Positions 9,509 to 18,486 are shown, counted from the first letter of the stretch. The stretch: DNA of 64,000 nt from DASYKS01 sp031404815 (GCA_031404815.1 JANNIH010000013.1:1-64000), one strand, 5' to 3'. Program-made: numbers and translations. Notes: generated by a model not told the origin, from the sequence alone.

Positions 9509-10330
9509 ATGACTCCCGCTCAGGCGCTGCTGCTCGGCGGCGCCGCGTTCGGCGCGGGGGTGATGAACGCGATCGCGGGCGGGGGGACGATCCTCACCTT
9601 TCCCGCGCTGGTCGCCCTCGGCCTGCCGGCGATCACCGCGAACGCCACCTCCGCGGTGGCCCTCCTCCCCGCCGCGGCGAGCAGCCTATTCGGCTATCGC
9701 CGCGAAGTGCAGAGGCACGCCTCGTGGCTGCGCACGCTCTTTCTGCCCAGCCTGATCGGCGGCGCGGCCGGATCGCTGCTGTTGTTGAGTACCCCTGAAC
9801 GACTGTTCACGCGGTTGGCGCCTTGGTTGGTGCTTTCAGCTTGCGGGTTGTTCGCGGTACAGGGGGTGTTGGTGCGGCGGCGGGCGGTGGAGGGAAAGGA
9901 CCTAAAGGACGGCAAGGACCAAAAGGACCAAAAGGACCAAAGAGAGACCGGCGAGGTGGGAGCGCTGCTTTCGGGTCGGTTGGCGGTGGTGGCGCAGTTG
10001 GCGATCGCGGTGTATGGCGGCTATTTCGGGGCGGGGATCGGAATCCTCATGCTCGCGCTGCTCGGCTTTCTCGGCTTGTCGGACATCCATGCCATGAACG
10101 GGCTCAAGAACTTCTTCAACCTGAGCATCAATCTGATCGCCGCGCTCCTGTTCATCGCCCACGATGCGGTGGCCTGGCCGGTCGCCCTGGTGATGATCCC
10201 GTGCGCGATTCTCGGCGGCTACGGCGGCGCGCGCTTCGCGCGCCGGATCGGTCGGGAGCGGGCGCGCACCGCGGTGGTCGGGATCGGCCTCGCGATGGCG
10301 GCCCTCCTGTTCTGGCAACAAGGGCGGTAG
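9509..10330 (+). CDS. TauE/SafE-family membrane permease
   Basis: A 273-residue membrane protein with about eight hydrophobic segments in two halves. The N-terminal GAGVMNAIAGGGTILTFPAL is the typical half-repeat of the TauE/SafE (DUF81) family; the second half contains YGGYFGAGIGILMLALLGFL. The family exports sulfite, sulfoacetate or other organosulfur anions. The two halves are joined by a charged loop made of a 9-bp tandem repeat (KDxKDxKDQKDQKDQ). It sits 6 bp after the glycosyltransferase gene and is probably cotranscribed. The substrate is unknown. Confidence 0.8.
   Translation: MTPAQALLLGGAAFGAGVMNAIAGGGTILTFPALVALGLPAITANATSAVALLPAAASSLFGYRREVQRHASWLRTLFLPSLIGGAAGSLLLLSTPERLFTRLAPWLVLSACGLFAVQGVLVRRRAVEGKDLKDGKDQKDQKDQRETGEVGALLSGRLAVVAQLAIAVYGGYFGAGIGILMLALLGFLGLSDIHAMNGLKNFFNLSINLIAALLFIAHDAVAWPVALVMIPCAILGGYGGARFARRIGRERARTAVVGIGLAMAALLFWQQGR
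9896..9940 (+). repeat. In-frame 9-bp tandem repeat (K-D-Q)
   Basis: Five units of AAGGACCAA: three perfect (9914-9940) and two degenerate (9896-9913). They lie in the permease gene and encode the cytoplasmic-type loop between its two halves. Because the unit is nine bases, copy change would keep the frame. Confidence 0.85.
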
Positions 10331-12464
10331 GGCGCGCCTGCGTAGCCGAGAGTTGGCGATTGACAGCCCCCCGGGCCTGCCGGAGCCTCGCGACCTCCAA
10401 CCCCACCCGCGCCGTCGATAACGCCGACAGCCACGAGTACTTCGCCGAAGCTCGCTGAAGCCTCGAAACAGCTGGCAGACAACGAAAGGGCGAGCCCGAA
10501 CGGGCTCGCCCTTTCGTCTTGGCTGCAAGCGCCCCTTCTCCCAACCGGGTCAGCACCAGCTGCTCCAACTCGACCTCTCCCTCCCCAAGCGGCAGAACCT
10601 CCAGGCTCACGGCCCGACCCAGTGCGGTGTCAACCGGGTCCAACGTCGCCGGCAGGGGCGCGTCCAGCACGACTCGGTCCGCACCCTCTGGTGTCCCACC
10701 CGGTCTCATGAGTCGCGACCGCATCCTCACCCGCAACAGCGCCCCCGAAGGCTCCGCCTTGATGCCCCACCGCCCGGGCGGCAACTCGAACCGGTTCAGG
10801 CGCCCCGGTTGCGCAGCCGAAATCGGGAGGATCAGGGCTCCCTTCTTCCCCAACCGCGCCGCGCTCTCCGGACCGTCGTTCAATAGAAAGCCGGGAACGA
10901 TAATCTGCCCTCCGCTTCTCCTGATGCCGATGCGCTCGCTCTGCCGCCGCACCCAGACCTGCGCGCGGACGCTCCGGCCGTGCTCGATCCCTTCGAAGAC
11001 GACCAGGGTGTAGTGGCGCGCGAAGCTCGGGTCGGCCTGCATCTCGCGCCCGCTCCGGAAAAGCGCCCCTGCGCCTCCCGTCGCGAGTCCGAAAACCACC
11101 AGGTCGGGTGCCCTTTTGAGCACGTATTTGCCGTCGCCTAGATCATGCCCAAGGTTGGTCCTCTGGGGACGTGCGGGAGGGTGCCGGGGGATGTAGCCAT
11201 CGTTCAGGCCCAACATGTCGAGGGCCGGCAGCTCGGACCAATACGGCAGAGCGCCCGCGGCGTCCACGGCCAGAAGCGGTTGGCGGGCGCCAAAGGCCTT
11301 CTTGAACAGCCGACCGATCACCCGGCCATCCCATTCCCAGCGCTCAAAGACAGCGCGGGCGTTGCCCTGATCGTTCCATTGAAGAAAAAAGAACAGGCCG
11401 AGCAGCAGCGCGCCGCCGGTGCGGGCCGTGGCGTAGCTCTGGGTGCCGACGAGGCCACCAACCCACCTCGCGCCTTCGGCCACCATCAACACGAGCAATA
11501 CTAGGAGAGGAACGAAGTGTCGCCAAGCGGGAAAGATGTCGCCGCCCACGACGGCGACGTAGGCCACCCAAACCGCAGTGAGGAGGCACAGTAGCGTCAT
11601 CCGCGCCCGCCCGGATTTCCGCCGAAACGACAGGAAGACCGATCCTGCGGCCAGCACGATCAATGGCAGAAGGGAGGCCGCACCCGCGCCCAGGTAGCGC
11701 AATCCGACCCACGTGTGGCTGATCGACGGCGCGAACTTCACGAGCGCCGTGTTTGGCACCCAGCTCTCATAGTACGAGAGCCGGAAGGCAAGTTGAGCCA
11801 GGGTGAAGAGGAGAGGCAGCGCCGCCAAGCCGATGGCCCGGCGCAAGCCTTCGCGGCGCAGGCCGTGGATGACCAAGATGGCGAACATCGTGCCGGCCAC
11901 GAACAGCACTCCGTCCGGCCGGGTCACACAGAGCAGGGCCAAACAGATTCCCGGCGCCTGCATCGACGCCCAAGAAACGGTTGGGCGGTCGAGCAGAGGG
12001 TAGGTGAGCACGACCGCCCAACCGAGCCAGGCCGCGACGAACGGCTGCTCCAACCCACCGATCGACCAGACGGCGACCGGGCCCGAAAGCGGCAGGTAAA
12101 GCACCGCGAGCAGCACCGGGACGGCGGCACGAAGGGTGGTGGGCAGGTGAGCGTAGATCACGGCCGCTATGGCCGCACCCATCCCTAAGAACCCGAGGAT
12201 TCGGGCGGCGGCGATCAGATCGACGCCGAGCCGGCCGAGCCCCGCGACGGCCAGCACCCAGAGCAGATTCGAGTACCCTTCGACCCGTTCCCCGACGGTC
12301 CAGGTCAGCCCCTGCCCGGCCAAGAGGCGTTGGGCGTAGCGCAAGGAGATCAGCGCGTCGTCGGCGATGAAGGGCAGATAGCGCAGGGCGTGCAGTACGA
12401 GGGCGACGAGCGCGAGGCTCAAGCCGCCGAGGGCGATGAAGGGGCTTCGACTTCGCTCAGCCAC
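10152..12464 (-). CDS. GT-C membrane glycosyltransferase (AftB/mannosyltransferase-like), 3' end abnormal
   Basis: The first ~400 residues hold about ten hydrophobic helices. The loop after helix 1 carries the hallmark FIADDALISLRYAQRL...GERVEGYSNLLWV seen in polyprenyl-phosphate-sugar GT-C enzymes (acidic pair DD). The rest is a periplasmic beta domain. GTG start; an ATG start is not available nearby. The frame does not stop where expected. It runs through a perfect 16-bp hairpin and then ~180 bp into the antisense of the permease gene, and the last ~130 residues (Arg/Ser/Pro-rich) look like translated non-coding DNA. Either the stop was lost by mutation or a frameshift lies upstream. The true protein probably ends near 10520. 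Confidence 0.7.
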   Translation of the reverse strand: MAERSRSPFIALGGLSLALVALVLHALRYLPFIADDALISLRYAQRLLAGQGLTWTVGERVEGYSNLLWVLAVAGLGRLGVDLIAAARILGFLGMGAAIAAVIYAHLPTTLRAAVPVLLAVLYLPLSGPVAVWSIGGLEQPFVAAWLGWAVVLTYPLLDRPTVSWASMQAPGICLALLCVTRPDGVLFVAGTMFAILVIHGLRREGLRRAIGLAALPLLFTLAQLAFRLSYYESWVPNTALVKFAPSISHTWVGLRYLGAGAASLLPLIVLAAGSVFLSFRRKSGRARMTLLCLLTAVWVAYVAVVGGDIFPAWRHFVPLLVLLVLMVAEGARWVGGLVGTQSYATARTGGALLLGLFFFLQWNDQGNARAVFERWEWDGRVIGRLFKKAFGARQPLLAVDAAGALPYWSELPALDMLGLNDGYIPRHPPARPQRTNLGHDLGDGKYVLKRAPDLVVFGLATGGAGALFRSGREMQADPSFARHYTLVVFEGIEHGRSVRAQVWVRRQSERIGIRRSGGQIIVPGFLLNDGPESAARLGKKGALILPISAAQPGRLNRFELPPGRWGIKAEPSGALLRVRMRSRLMRPGGTPEGADRVVLDAPLPATLDPVDTALGRAVSLEVLPLGEGEVELEQLVLTRLGEGALAAKTKGRARSGSPFRCLPAVSRLQRASAKYSWLSALSTARVGLEVARLRQARGAVNRQLSATQARPTALVARTGGPPSRGRSRPPRCAPAPDRSGARSARRRSRRESRTGSSPGRPARPPHRGR
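10483..10516. terminator. Bidirectional terminator-like hairpin
   Basis: A perfect 16-bp stem, CGAAAGGGCGAGCCCG with its complement, around a 2-nt spacer (4-nt loop GAAC if the closing pair opens). It lies between the convergent permease and GT-C genes. The stem ends in AAAG/CTTT, giving short U-runs on both transcripts. It lies inside the over-extended GT-C reading frame. Confidence 0.75.
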
Positions 12465-12496
12465 CGGCAGCCACCGAACCCTGAGCGAAGTCGAAG
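12445..12496. repeat. 16-bp inverted repeat (CTTCGACTTCGCTCAG)
   Basis: Arms 12445-12460 and 12481-12496 are perfect complements with a 20-nt loop. It sits between the end of the formate dehydrogenase operon and the GT-C gene, overlapping the GT-C start codon. Sequences of this type are commonly dispersed in bacterial genomes (from general knowledge); only one copy is visible here. It could terminate the upstream operon, but there is no clear T-run. Confidence 0.6.
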
Positions 12497-12503
12497 GGCG
12501 GAC

Positions 12504-13556
12504 CTACCGCCGCTCGCCCCGCACGAAGTTCCAACCGAAGCGCCCCTTGACGCACAGGTTGCCCGCGGTCACGAACTGGTCGAGCGGCGAGGTGACTTTG
12601 ACGATCTGCTCGTCCTGGGCGTGGAGGGTGAGCGTGCAGCCGACGCCGCAATATGGGCAGATCGTGTCGGTCTCGGCCTGCTTCGACTCGTCCCAGGTGC
12701 CCGCCGCCCGGTGGTCGTGTTCCACTTTGCCCATCAACGCGCCGGTCGGGCAGACCGCGATGCAGTTGCCGCAGTAGACGCAGGCCGAATCGGGGAGCGG
12801 CACCGCGTACTCGGTCGAGATCCGCGCGTCGAAGCCGCGGCCGGCGACCGCGATCGCGAACGTGTTCTGCGCGTCCTCGCCGCACGCCTCGACGCATTTG
12901 TAGCAGAGGATGCACTTGCTGTAGTCGCGGACGTAGAGGTCGTTGTCGATCTTGGGTGGCTGATGCACCGTGCCGGCGGTCGCCCCATCGCCCGACTCGT
13001 GCGCCCCGGCGCGCGCCGCGTCTCGCTCCCCCGCCGCCGCGCGCGGCGCGGGCGGGCCGAACCGCTCGGGTTTCGCGTCGTACCGGACCATGTATTCTTG
13101 GATCGCGGGGGCGGTCGAAACGTCGACCGAAGAGGCGAGGAATTCGAGCACCAGCCGGCGCGACAGGCGGACGCGCTCGGAATCGGTCCGGATCACCATC
13201 CCGGGTTCGACCTTCCTCGAGCAGGCGGGCACCAGCGTGCGCGACCCTTCGAGCTCGACGACGCAGATCCGGCAGACGTTCACCGGTTCGAGCGTCTCAA
13301 GGTAACAGAGCGTCGGCGTGTCGATCCCGACCTCGCGCCCCGCTTCGAGGATCGTCTTCCCCTCTTCCACCGCGACCGCCCGGCCGTCGATCGTGATCTC
13401 CAACGTTCGCCGCACCGGCTGGTCGGGGAGGATCGGCAACGGCCCGCGCGGGACCGGGATGCGCAGATCGGGCGCGTCGATCAGGTTGTGCGGATTGTGC
13501 GGGTTGTGCGGATTGTGCGGATTGTGCGGATTGTGTTGCGAGAGCGGTTCGGTCAC
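12504..13556 (-). CDS. Formate dehydrogenase alpha, N-terminal iron-sulfur half (NuoG-like) as a separate gene
   Basis: Starts at a GTG overlapping the previous stop (GTGA). After a repeat-encoded HNPHNP tract come a [2Fe-2S] domain (CYLE...VCRICVVE...PAC), two [4Fe-4S] clusters (CILCYKCVEAC and CVYCGNCIAVCP), and finally CPYCGVGCTL...GNLCVKGRFGWNFV, the Fe4S4 region that normally begins the molybdopterin part of the alpha subunit. It stops there. The catalytic remainder is encoded two genes upstream. The Lys of CVKGR, which in E. coli FdhF relays electrons between cluster and cofactor, is therefore on a different chain from the selenocysteine. It should assemble with the other two products into a cytoplasmic NAD-linked complex. 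Confidence 0.85.
   Translation of the reverse strand: MTEPLSQHNPHNPHNPHNPHNPHNLIDAPDLRIPVPRGPLPILPDQPVRRTLEITIDGRAVAVEEGKTILEAGREVGIDTPTLCYLETLEPVNVCRICVVELEGSRTLVPACSRKVEPGMVIRTDSERVRLSRRLVLEFLASSVDVSTAPAIQEYMVRYDAKPERFGPPAPRAAAGERDAARAGAHESGDGATAGTVHQPPKIDNDLYVRDYSKCILCYKCVEACGEDAQNTFAIAVAGRGFDARISTEYAVPLPDSACVYCGNCIAVCPTGALMGKVEHDHRAAGTWDESKQAETDTICPYCGVGCTLTLHAQDEQIVKVTSPLDQFVTAGNLCVKGRFGWNFVRGERR
13485..13538 (-). repeat. In-frame 9-bp tandem repeat (H-N-P)
   Basis: Six consecutive 9-bp units of (A/G)TTGTGCGG, the last one degenerate. On the minus strand they encode repeated His-Asn-Pro near the N-terminus of the iron-sulfur subunit. The repeat is absent from typical homologues (expectation, not checked) and is a candidate hypervariable tail. 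Confidence 0.85.
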
Positions 13557-15418
13557 GAGAAGATCCTCCACCGGCCGAGCGCCGACTCGATCGCCGAGGA
13601 CGCGGTATGGCCCAAGCCGCAGATCGACGCGTCGCGCATCGCCTGGCCGATTTCGCGCAGCAGCGCGATCTCCTGATCCGCCGAGCCGATCGGCCGTTTG
13701 CGCACCAAGCGCGCGAGGATTTCCTCCTGCCGCGCAGTGCCCACCCGGCAGGGGACGCACTGGCCGCACGACTCGTCGCGGAAGAACGCGGCGATGCGCA
13801 CCAGAATTTCGGCCAGATCGACCGTCTCATCGAACACCAGGATCACGCCCGAGCCGAGCGCCGCGTTCGCCGCGCGCAGCCCTTCGAACGTGAGGGGAAC
13901 GTCGAGATCCGCCGGTCCGAGGAAACCGCCCGCCGCCCCGCCCATCAGGATCGCACGCAGCTCGCCGGTCGTCCCACCGGCGAGATCGAGCACCTCGCGC
14001 AAGGTGGCGCCGAACGCCACTTCGTAGACCCCCGGCCGTACCACCGCGCCGGATAGGCAGAACAGTTTTGTGCCGGTCGAGCCAGGAGTGCCGACACTCG
14101 CGTAGGCCGCCCCCCCTTCGCGCAGAATCCACGGCACGTTCACCAGCGTCTCGACGTTGTTGACCACGGTCGGCCGGCCGAACAGCCCCGATTGGGTCGG
14201 GAACGGCGGCTTGTTGCGCGGCTCGCCGCGGTACCCCTCGATCGAGTTGAACAGCGCCGTCTCCTCGCCGCAGATGTAAGCCCCCGCGCCGCGGCACAGC
14301 TGGATGTCGAAGCGCACACCCCGACCCAAAACATCGTCGCCGAGGTGGCCGCTCTTGCCCGCCGCGTCGAGCGCGTGCTCCATCCGCTCCCAGGCGAGCG
14401 GATACTCGCCGCGCAGGTAGAGGTAGCCGAGCTCGGCGCCGATCGCGTAGCCGGCGATCGTCATCGCCTCGATCAGCGCGAACGGGTCCCCTTCGATCAG
14501 CACCCGATCCTTAAACGTCCCCGGCTCCGACTCGTCGGCGTTGCAGACCAGGAGCGGCGGCCGCCCGGCATCGCGCGCGCTCTGCCACTTCCGCCCCGCG
14601 GGAAACGCCGCGCCGCCGCGGCCGAGCAGCTTCGAGACCAGGATCTCTTCGACCACCCGCTCCGGGCCGATCTCGAACGCTCGGGCCAGCCCGAGGTAAC
14701 CGCCGGTCGCGAGGTAATCTTTAAGACTTCCAGCTCCGGCCCGGCCGATGCGCGAGAGGAGGCGCAGCTGCCGCCGACCCGGTTGGTCCGATGGTTGGTC
14801 CGATAAAGAAAAGGCTTGCGGCACCGATAGTTCGGTCGAGAGCACATCCGGCACCGGGCCGATCTCCGGTTCGAGCAGCGCGGCGCGCACCGATTGAACG
14901 GTCGCCGGGGCGAGCACCCGCTCGCCATGTTTCGCTCCGGCCACGGTGAGCAGCGCGGCGGGTGCCCGTTCGCACAGACCGAGGCAAGGGCTGCGCAGCC
15001 AGGTGGCGGACGCCGGGATCACCCCGGTCGAACCGAGCACTTCGAGCAGCTCCTCGGCGCCGCGCGCGCGGCAGGAGATGTCGTCGCAGACGTGCACCAC
15101 CACCGGCGGCCGCGGCACGGTCGAAAACAGGGCGTAGAACGAGGCGACGCCGTAAGTCTCCGCCGGGGGCAACCCCAACCTCAGGCTCGCGTAGTTGAGC
15201 GCCCCCGGGCTCGCCCAACCGATCCGAGCTTGGATCGCGTGGAGCGTCGGCAGCAGCCGGTGTCGCGACTGGGCCGAGATGCCGCCGCCGGAGGTGCGCC
15301 CATCGAGGTCGCTTCCCCGCGCGCCGCCGGTCCAGCCGGTGGAGGGAGCGCCCAGCTCGGAATCGACGGCGGCCCGCTCTTCGGCGGTCGGCTGATCTGA
15401 AGTGAAATGCAGGTCCAA
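13553..15418 (-). CDS. NADH-binding flavoprotein subunit, NuoE-NuoF fusion
   Basis: 621 residues. The N-terminal ~190 form a NuoE-type thioredoxin-like [2Fe-2S] domain (VHVCDDISC...SPCLGLC). The rest is NuoF: FMN-binding GRGGAAFPAGRKW, NAD-binding GAGAYICGEETAL, and the C-terminal [4Fe-4S] site ESCGQCVPCRVGT...SICGLG. Such fusions serve NAD-dependent formate dehydrogenases and bifurcating hydrogenases, where they pass electrons to or from NAD(P). It begins 9 bp after the catalytic-subunit stop and overlaps the start of the iron-sulfur gene, so the three genes form one operon. Confidence 0.9.
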   Translation of the reverse strand: MDLHFTSDQPTAEERAAVDSELGAPSTGWTGGARGSDLDGRTSGGGISAQSRHRLLPTLHAIQARIGWASPGALNYASLRLGLPPAETYGVASFYALFSTVPRPPVVVHVCDDISCRARGAEELLEVLGSTGVIPASATWLRSPCLGLCERAPAALLTVAGAKHGERVLAPATVQSVRAALLEPEIGPVPDVLSTELSVPQAFSLSDQPSDQPGRRQLRLLSRIGRAGAGSLKDYLATGGYLGLARAFEIGPERVVEEILVSKLLGRGGAAFPAGRKWQSARDAGRPPLLVCNADESEPGTFKDRVLIEGDPFALIEAMTIAGYAIGAELGYLYLRGEYPLAWERMEHALDAAGKSGHLGDDVLGRGVRFDIQLCRGAGAYICGEETALFNSIEGYRGEPRNKPPFPTQSGLFGRPTVVNNVETLVNVPWILREGGAAYASVGTPGSTGTKLFCLSGAVVRPGVYEVAFGATLREVLDLAGGTTGELRAILMGGAAGGFLGPADLDVPLTFEGLRAANAALGSGVILVFDETVDLAEILVRIAAFFRDESCGQCVPCRVGTARQEEILARLVRKRPIGSADQEIALLREIGQAMRDASICGLGHTASSAIESALGRWRIFS

Positions 15419-15427
15419 GCGGATCTC

Positions 15428-17356
15428 CTACAGAGTGGCGTCGACCGAAACCCGGTCCAGGCGGATCGCCGTCGCCTTGAATTCGGCGGTGCCGGAACGC
15501 GGATCGACCGCGTCGATGGTCAGATCGTTGGTCGCCATCTGGTCCGGGAAGTGGAGGGTCATGAAGGCGAGACCGGGGCGGAGCCCTGAATCGAACCGAA
15601 CCGGCGCGATCACGGAGCCGCGCCGCGAGCTGATCTTGACGCTCTCCCCCTCGGCCACCCCCCAGCGCGCGCCATCCTCGGGCGCGAGATCGATCGTCGG
15701 CCCACGCCTTAGGGGCGAGGTGTAGCCGCCGCTTTGGACGCCGGTGTTGTACGAATCGAGATGCCGTCCGGTGGTCAGGCGGAGCGGGAAGGTCTCGTCC
15801 AGCGGATCGGCCGGATCGACCTGATCGACGCAGGAAAAAGGCGCCCGCGGCCCGAGCACCGGCCGCTCCCAGAGGCGCGAGTGAAGAAACAGCTCGCCCG
15901 GGTGCTCTTCGTCATAGCAGGGCCAAGGGATGCCGCCCATCGCTTCGAGCCGGGCGTAGGTCATGCCGGCGTGAACAGGGCTTAAACGCCGCAGCTCGTC
16001 CCACACCTGCTCGGCCACCGGCTCGCCCCATTCATGGCCGAGGCGCCGAGCGAGATCGAACATCACCGCGAGATCGTCGCGCACACCCGGCGGCGGCGCC
16101 ACCGCGCGGCGCACCCGCTGGACTTTCCGCTCGCTGCTGGTGACCGTCCCTTCGGACTCGCACCAGCCGGCCGCGGCGGGGAGCACCACGTCGGCCATCT
16201 CGGCGGTCTTGGTGAACAGGATATCTTGGACCACCAGCAGGTCGAGGCCACGGAGCAGCTTGAGCGCCCGATGGCGATCCGCTTCGGAGTCGGCCGGGTT
16301 CTCGCCGATCACGTAGAGCGTGTCGAGATCGCCATGCTCCATCGCCTCGAACATCTCGGAGAGGTTCAACCCCTTCTTCGGCGGGATCGGCACCCCCCAG
16401 GCGCGCTCGAATTTCTGTCGCAGCTCGTCGTTCTCGACGTGCTGAATTCCGGGCAGGCGATCGGGCAGCGCGCCCATGTCTCCCCCGCCCTGGACGTTGT
16501 TCTGGCCGCGCAGGGGGTTCAATCCCGAGCCATACCGCCCGACGTGACCGGTGAGCAGCGCGAGGCTGATCAACGCCACGACGTTGTCCACCCCATGCCG
16601 GTGTTCGGTGATCCCCAAGGTCCAGCAGAGCTCCGCCTTGCCCGCTTTGGCGTACATCTCGGCCGCCTGGCGGATCAGCGCGGCCGGCACTCCCGTCGCC
16701 TTCTCCGCAGCTTCCAAGGTGTAGCGCTCGACGTGCGCCCGATACGCCTCGAAGCCGCTGGTCGAATGCTCGACGAATTCGGAATGCTGCCAGCCGTTCG
16801 CAATGATCTCGCGGCCGATCGCGTTGGCGAGCGCGATGTCGGTGCCGACGTCGATCCCGAGCCAGGTATCGGCCCACTGGGCGGAGGTGGTCCGCCGGGG
16901 ATCGACCACGATCAGCTTCGCCCCTTTGTGGAGCGCCTTCAAGACGTGGTGGAAGAAGATCGGATGCGTCTCGCGGGCGTTGCTCCCCCACAAGATGATC
17001 AGATCGCAGTCTTCCACCTCGCGGTAGGAACTGGTGCTACCCCCTGCTCCAAAGACCGTCGCCAGACCGACGACGCTGGGGGCGTGTCACGTTCGGTTGC
17101 AGCTGTCGATGTTGTTGCTGCCCATCACCGACCGGGTGAACTTTTGTGCCGTGTAGTTCATCTCGTTGGTGGTTTTGGAGCAGGAGAACAACCCGAACGG
17201 CGATCGACCGGAGGCGCGCCCCCGCTCGATCGCCCGGGCGAAGCCCGCGGCGACCCGATCGAGAGCCTCATCCCAGGTCGCTTCGCGGAGCGCACCGGAT
17301 TTTCCGCCTTCGCGGACGAACGGAACGGTCAAACGGGAGTTGCGCTTCGGCAGCAT
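15428..17356 (-). CDS. Selenocysteine formate dehydrogenase catalytic subunit (lacks N-terminal Fe4S4 domain)
   Basis: The frame contains one TGA (17087-17089, residue 90) in the context SCNRT-U-HAPSVVGL, exactly where E. coli FdhF has its active-site Sec-His. Downstream the molybdopterin-oxidoreductase fold continues without interruption (CDLIILWGSNARETHP, DPRRTTSAQWAD, GENPADSEAD, ending in a molybdopterin-binding domain with TGRHLDSYNT). The chain starts MLPKRNSRLTVPF, which corresponds to the family right after its Fe4S4 domain, so that domain is missing here and is encoded by the last gene of the operon. The frame is open further upstream to 17551 but that part overlaps the divergent gene and is unlike the family. 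It requires SelA/B/C/D, which are not in the window. Confidence 0.9.
17057..17089 (-). promoter_or_regulatory. Bacterial SECIS element and Sec codon
   Basis: Directly after the TGA (read on the minus strand) lies a hairpin CGTCGTC-GGTCT-GGCGACG: a seven-pair stem with a GGUCU apical loop. The loop's GGU begins at nucleotide 22 counting from the U of UGA, the same place as in E. coli fdhF, whose SelB-binding loop is also GGUCU. A C5/G5 pairing further out can extend the stem. This combination makes a simple nonsense mutation very unlikely. Confidence 0.9.
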
Positions 17357-17543
17357 CGCAGCACCTCGGAATTCCAGTCTTCGAACCTGATTTGGCTTGG
17401 AGGGTGGCGGGTGAGGCCACCTGACGTTTCTTATCGACGGGCAAGTGTACACCGGGCAAAGCGGTCGGGGAGTGATCGGTGAGGCGGAGGCCGGGCCAAG
17501 AGGTGGCCAAGACGACGGACAGGGATTTCCGTATGCTTCGCCG
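17357..17543. other. Divergent promoter region
   Basis: About 190 bases between the formate dehydrogenase operon (minus) and the phosphoesterase gene (plus). It must contain both promoters. No convincing hexamers or operator could be assigned. Confidence 0.4.
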
Positions 17544-18377
17544 ATGATCACCCGGCGCGCGTTCCTTGGACTCTCGGCCGGCGCCTCGGTGCTCGGGACC
17601 GGCCTCTACACCTGGCAGATCGAGCCTCATTGGCTGGAGATCGTTCGGCGCCCGCTGCCGATCTCGGGCCTCCCGTCGGCTCTCGAAGGCAAGAGCCTGG
17701 TCCAGATGAGCGACCTTCATGTCGGCCCCGAGGTCTCGGACCGCTACATTTTGGACACCTTCGCCCGGGTCAAAGCGCTCGCGCCGGACATCGTCGTCTA
17801 CACCGGAGATTTCACCAGCTTCGAACCCGAGGTCTTCGCCCACGCGGAGCGGATTTACGCCGACCTCCCGCGTGGCCGTTTGGCGACGCTCGGCATTCTC
17901 GGCAACCACGACTACGGCCCCAACTGGGCGCACCCGGAGGTCGCCGCCCGCATCGCCGACTCCTTGCGAGCCTTCGGTGTGCAGATTCTCCGCAACGAGG
18001 TGACCGAGGTGGAGGGCCTGCAAATTGCCGGGATGGACGACCTCTGGGCGAAGCAGTTCGACCCCGAGCGAACTCTCGACCGGCTCGAAGCCTCGCGCGC
18101 CGCGATCGTCCTCTCCCACAATCCGGACACCGTCGATCTGCCGGGCTGGGATCGGTACCAAGGTTGGATTCTCGCCGGCCACACGCACGGCGGGCAGTGC
18201 AAACCACCGTTCCTGCCCGCCCCCCTCCTACCGGTCCAGAACCGGCGCTACACCGCGGGCGAACTCGAACTCACCGGCGATCGGCGCCTCTACATCAGTC
18301 GGGGTGTGGGCCACCTGACGCAGGTCCGCTTCAACGTCCGGCCGGAGGTGACGCTCTTCGAGCTGCGAGCGGGCTAG
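17544..18377 (+). CDS. Calcineurin-like metallophosphoesterase, exported (YaeI-like)
   Basis: 277 residues with a short N-terminus MITRRAFLGLSAGASVLG that resembles a twin-arginine/hydrophobic leader. The dimetal motifs are in order: SDLHVG, GDFTSF, GNHDYG, LSHNPD and GHTHGGQ. The family hydrolyses phosphomonoesters or diesters such as UDP-diacylglucosamine or lipids at the membrane. The start with the RR leader is preferred over an upstream in-frame ATG that adds 33 uninformative residues. The last ~45 codons recur as a second copy 1.8 kb downstream. Confidence 0.85.
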   Translation: MITRRAFLGLSAGASVLGTGLYTWQIEPHWLEIVRRPLPISGLPSALEGKSLVQMSDLHVGPEVSDRYILDTFARVKALAPDIVVYTGDFTSFEPEVFAHAERIYADLPRGRLATLGILGNHDYGPNWAHPEVAARIADSLRAFGVQILRNEVTEVEGLQIAGMDDLWAKQFDPERTLDRLEASRAAIVLSHNPDTVDLPGWDRYQGWILAGHTHGGQCKPPFLPAPLLPVQNRRYTAGELELTGDRRLYISRGVGHLTQVRFNVRPEVTLFELRAG

Positions 18378-18486
18378 GGCATTCTCAAACACGCGGCGGT
18401 GTCGGCGCCTCTCGATCGCTCGATCTCGTCCAGACGCTGGATCTAGAGTCGCGCCGCAGGTCCCCGCGGGCCGCTCACATCAATCG
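18243..18486. repeat. Long direct repeat, copy 1 (phosphoesterase 3' end plus flank)
   Basis: This stretch covers the last ~45 codons of the phosphoesterase gene, its stop and ~105 bp beyond, up to the stop codon of the AbiEii gene. Copy 2 is at 20056-20300 and matches at roughly 85 % by eye, with an identical run around the GVGHLTQVRFNVRPEVTLFE codons. Confidence 0.85.

Noticed and set aside
12445..12496. Rho-independent terminator for the formate dehydrogenase operon
   Set aside because: The inverted repeat has a 20-nt loop and no T-run; kept only as a repeat.
17087..17089. TGA as a true stop splitting the formate dehydrogenase gene
   Set aside because: Position, SCNRT-U-HAPS context and SECIS hairpin match a selenocysteine codon.
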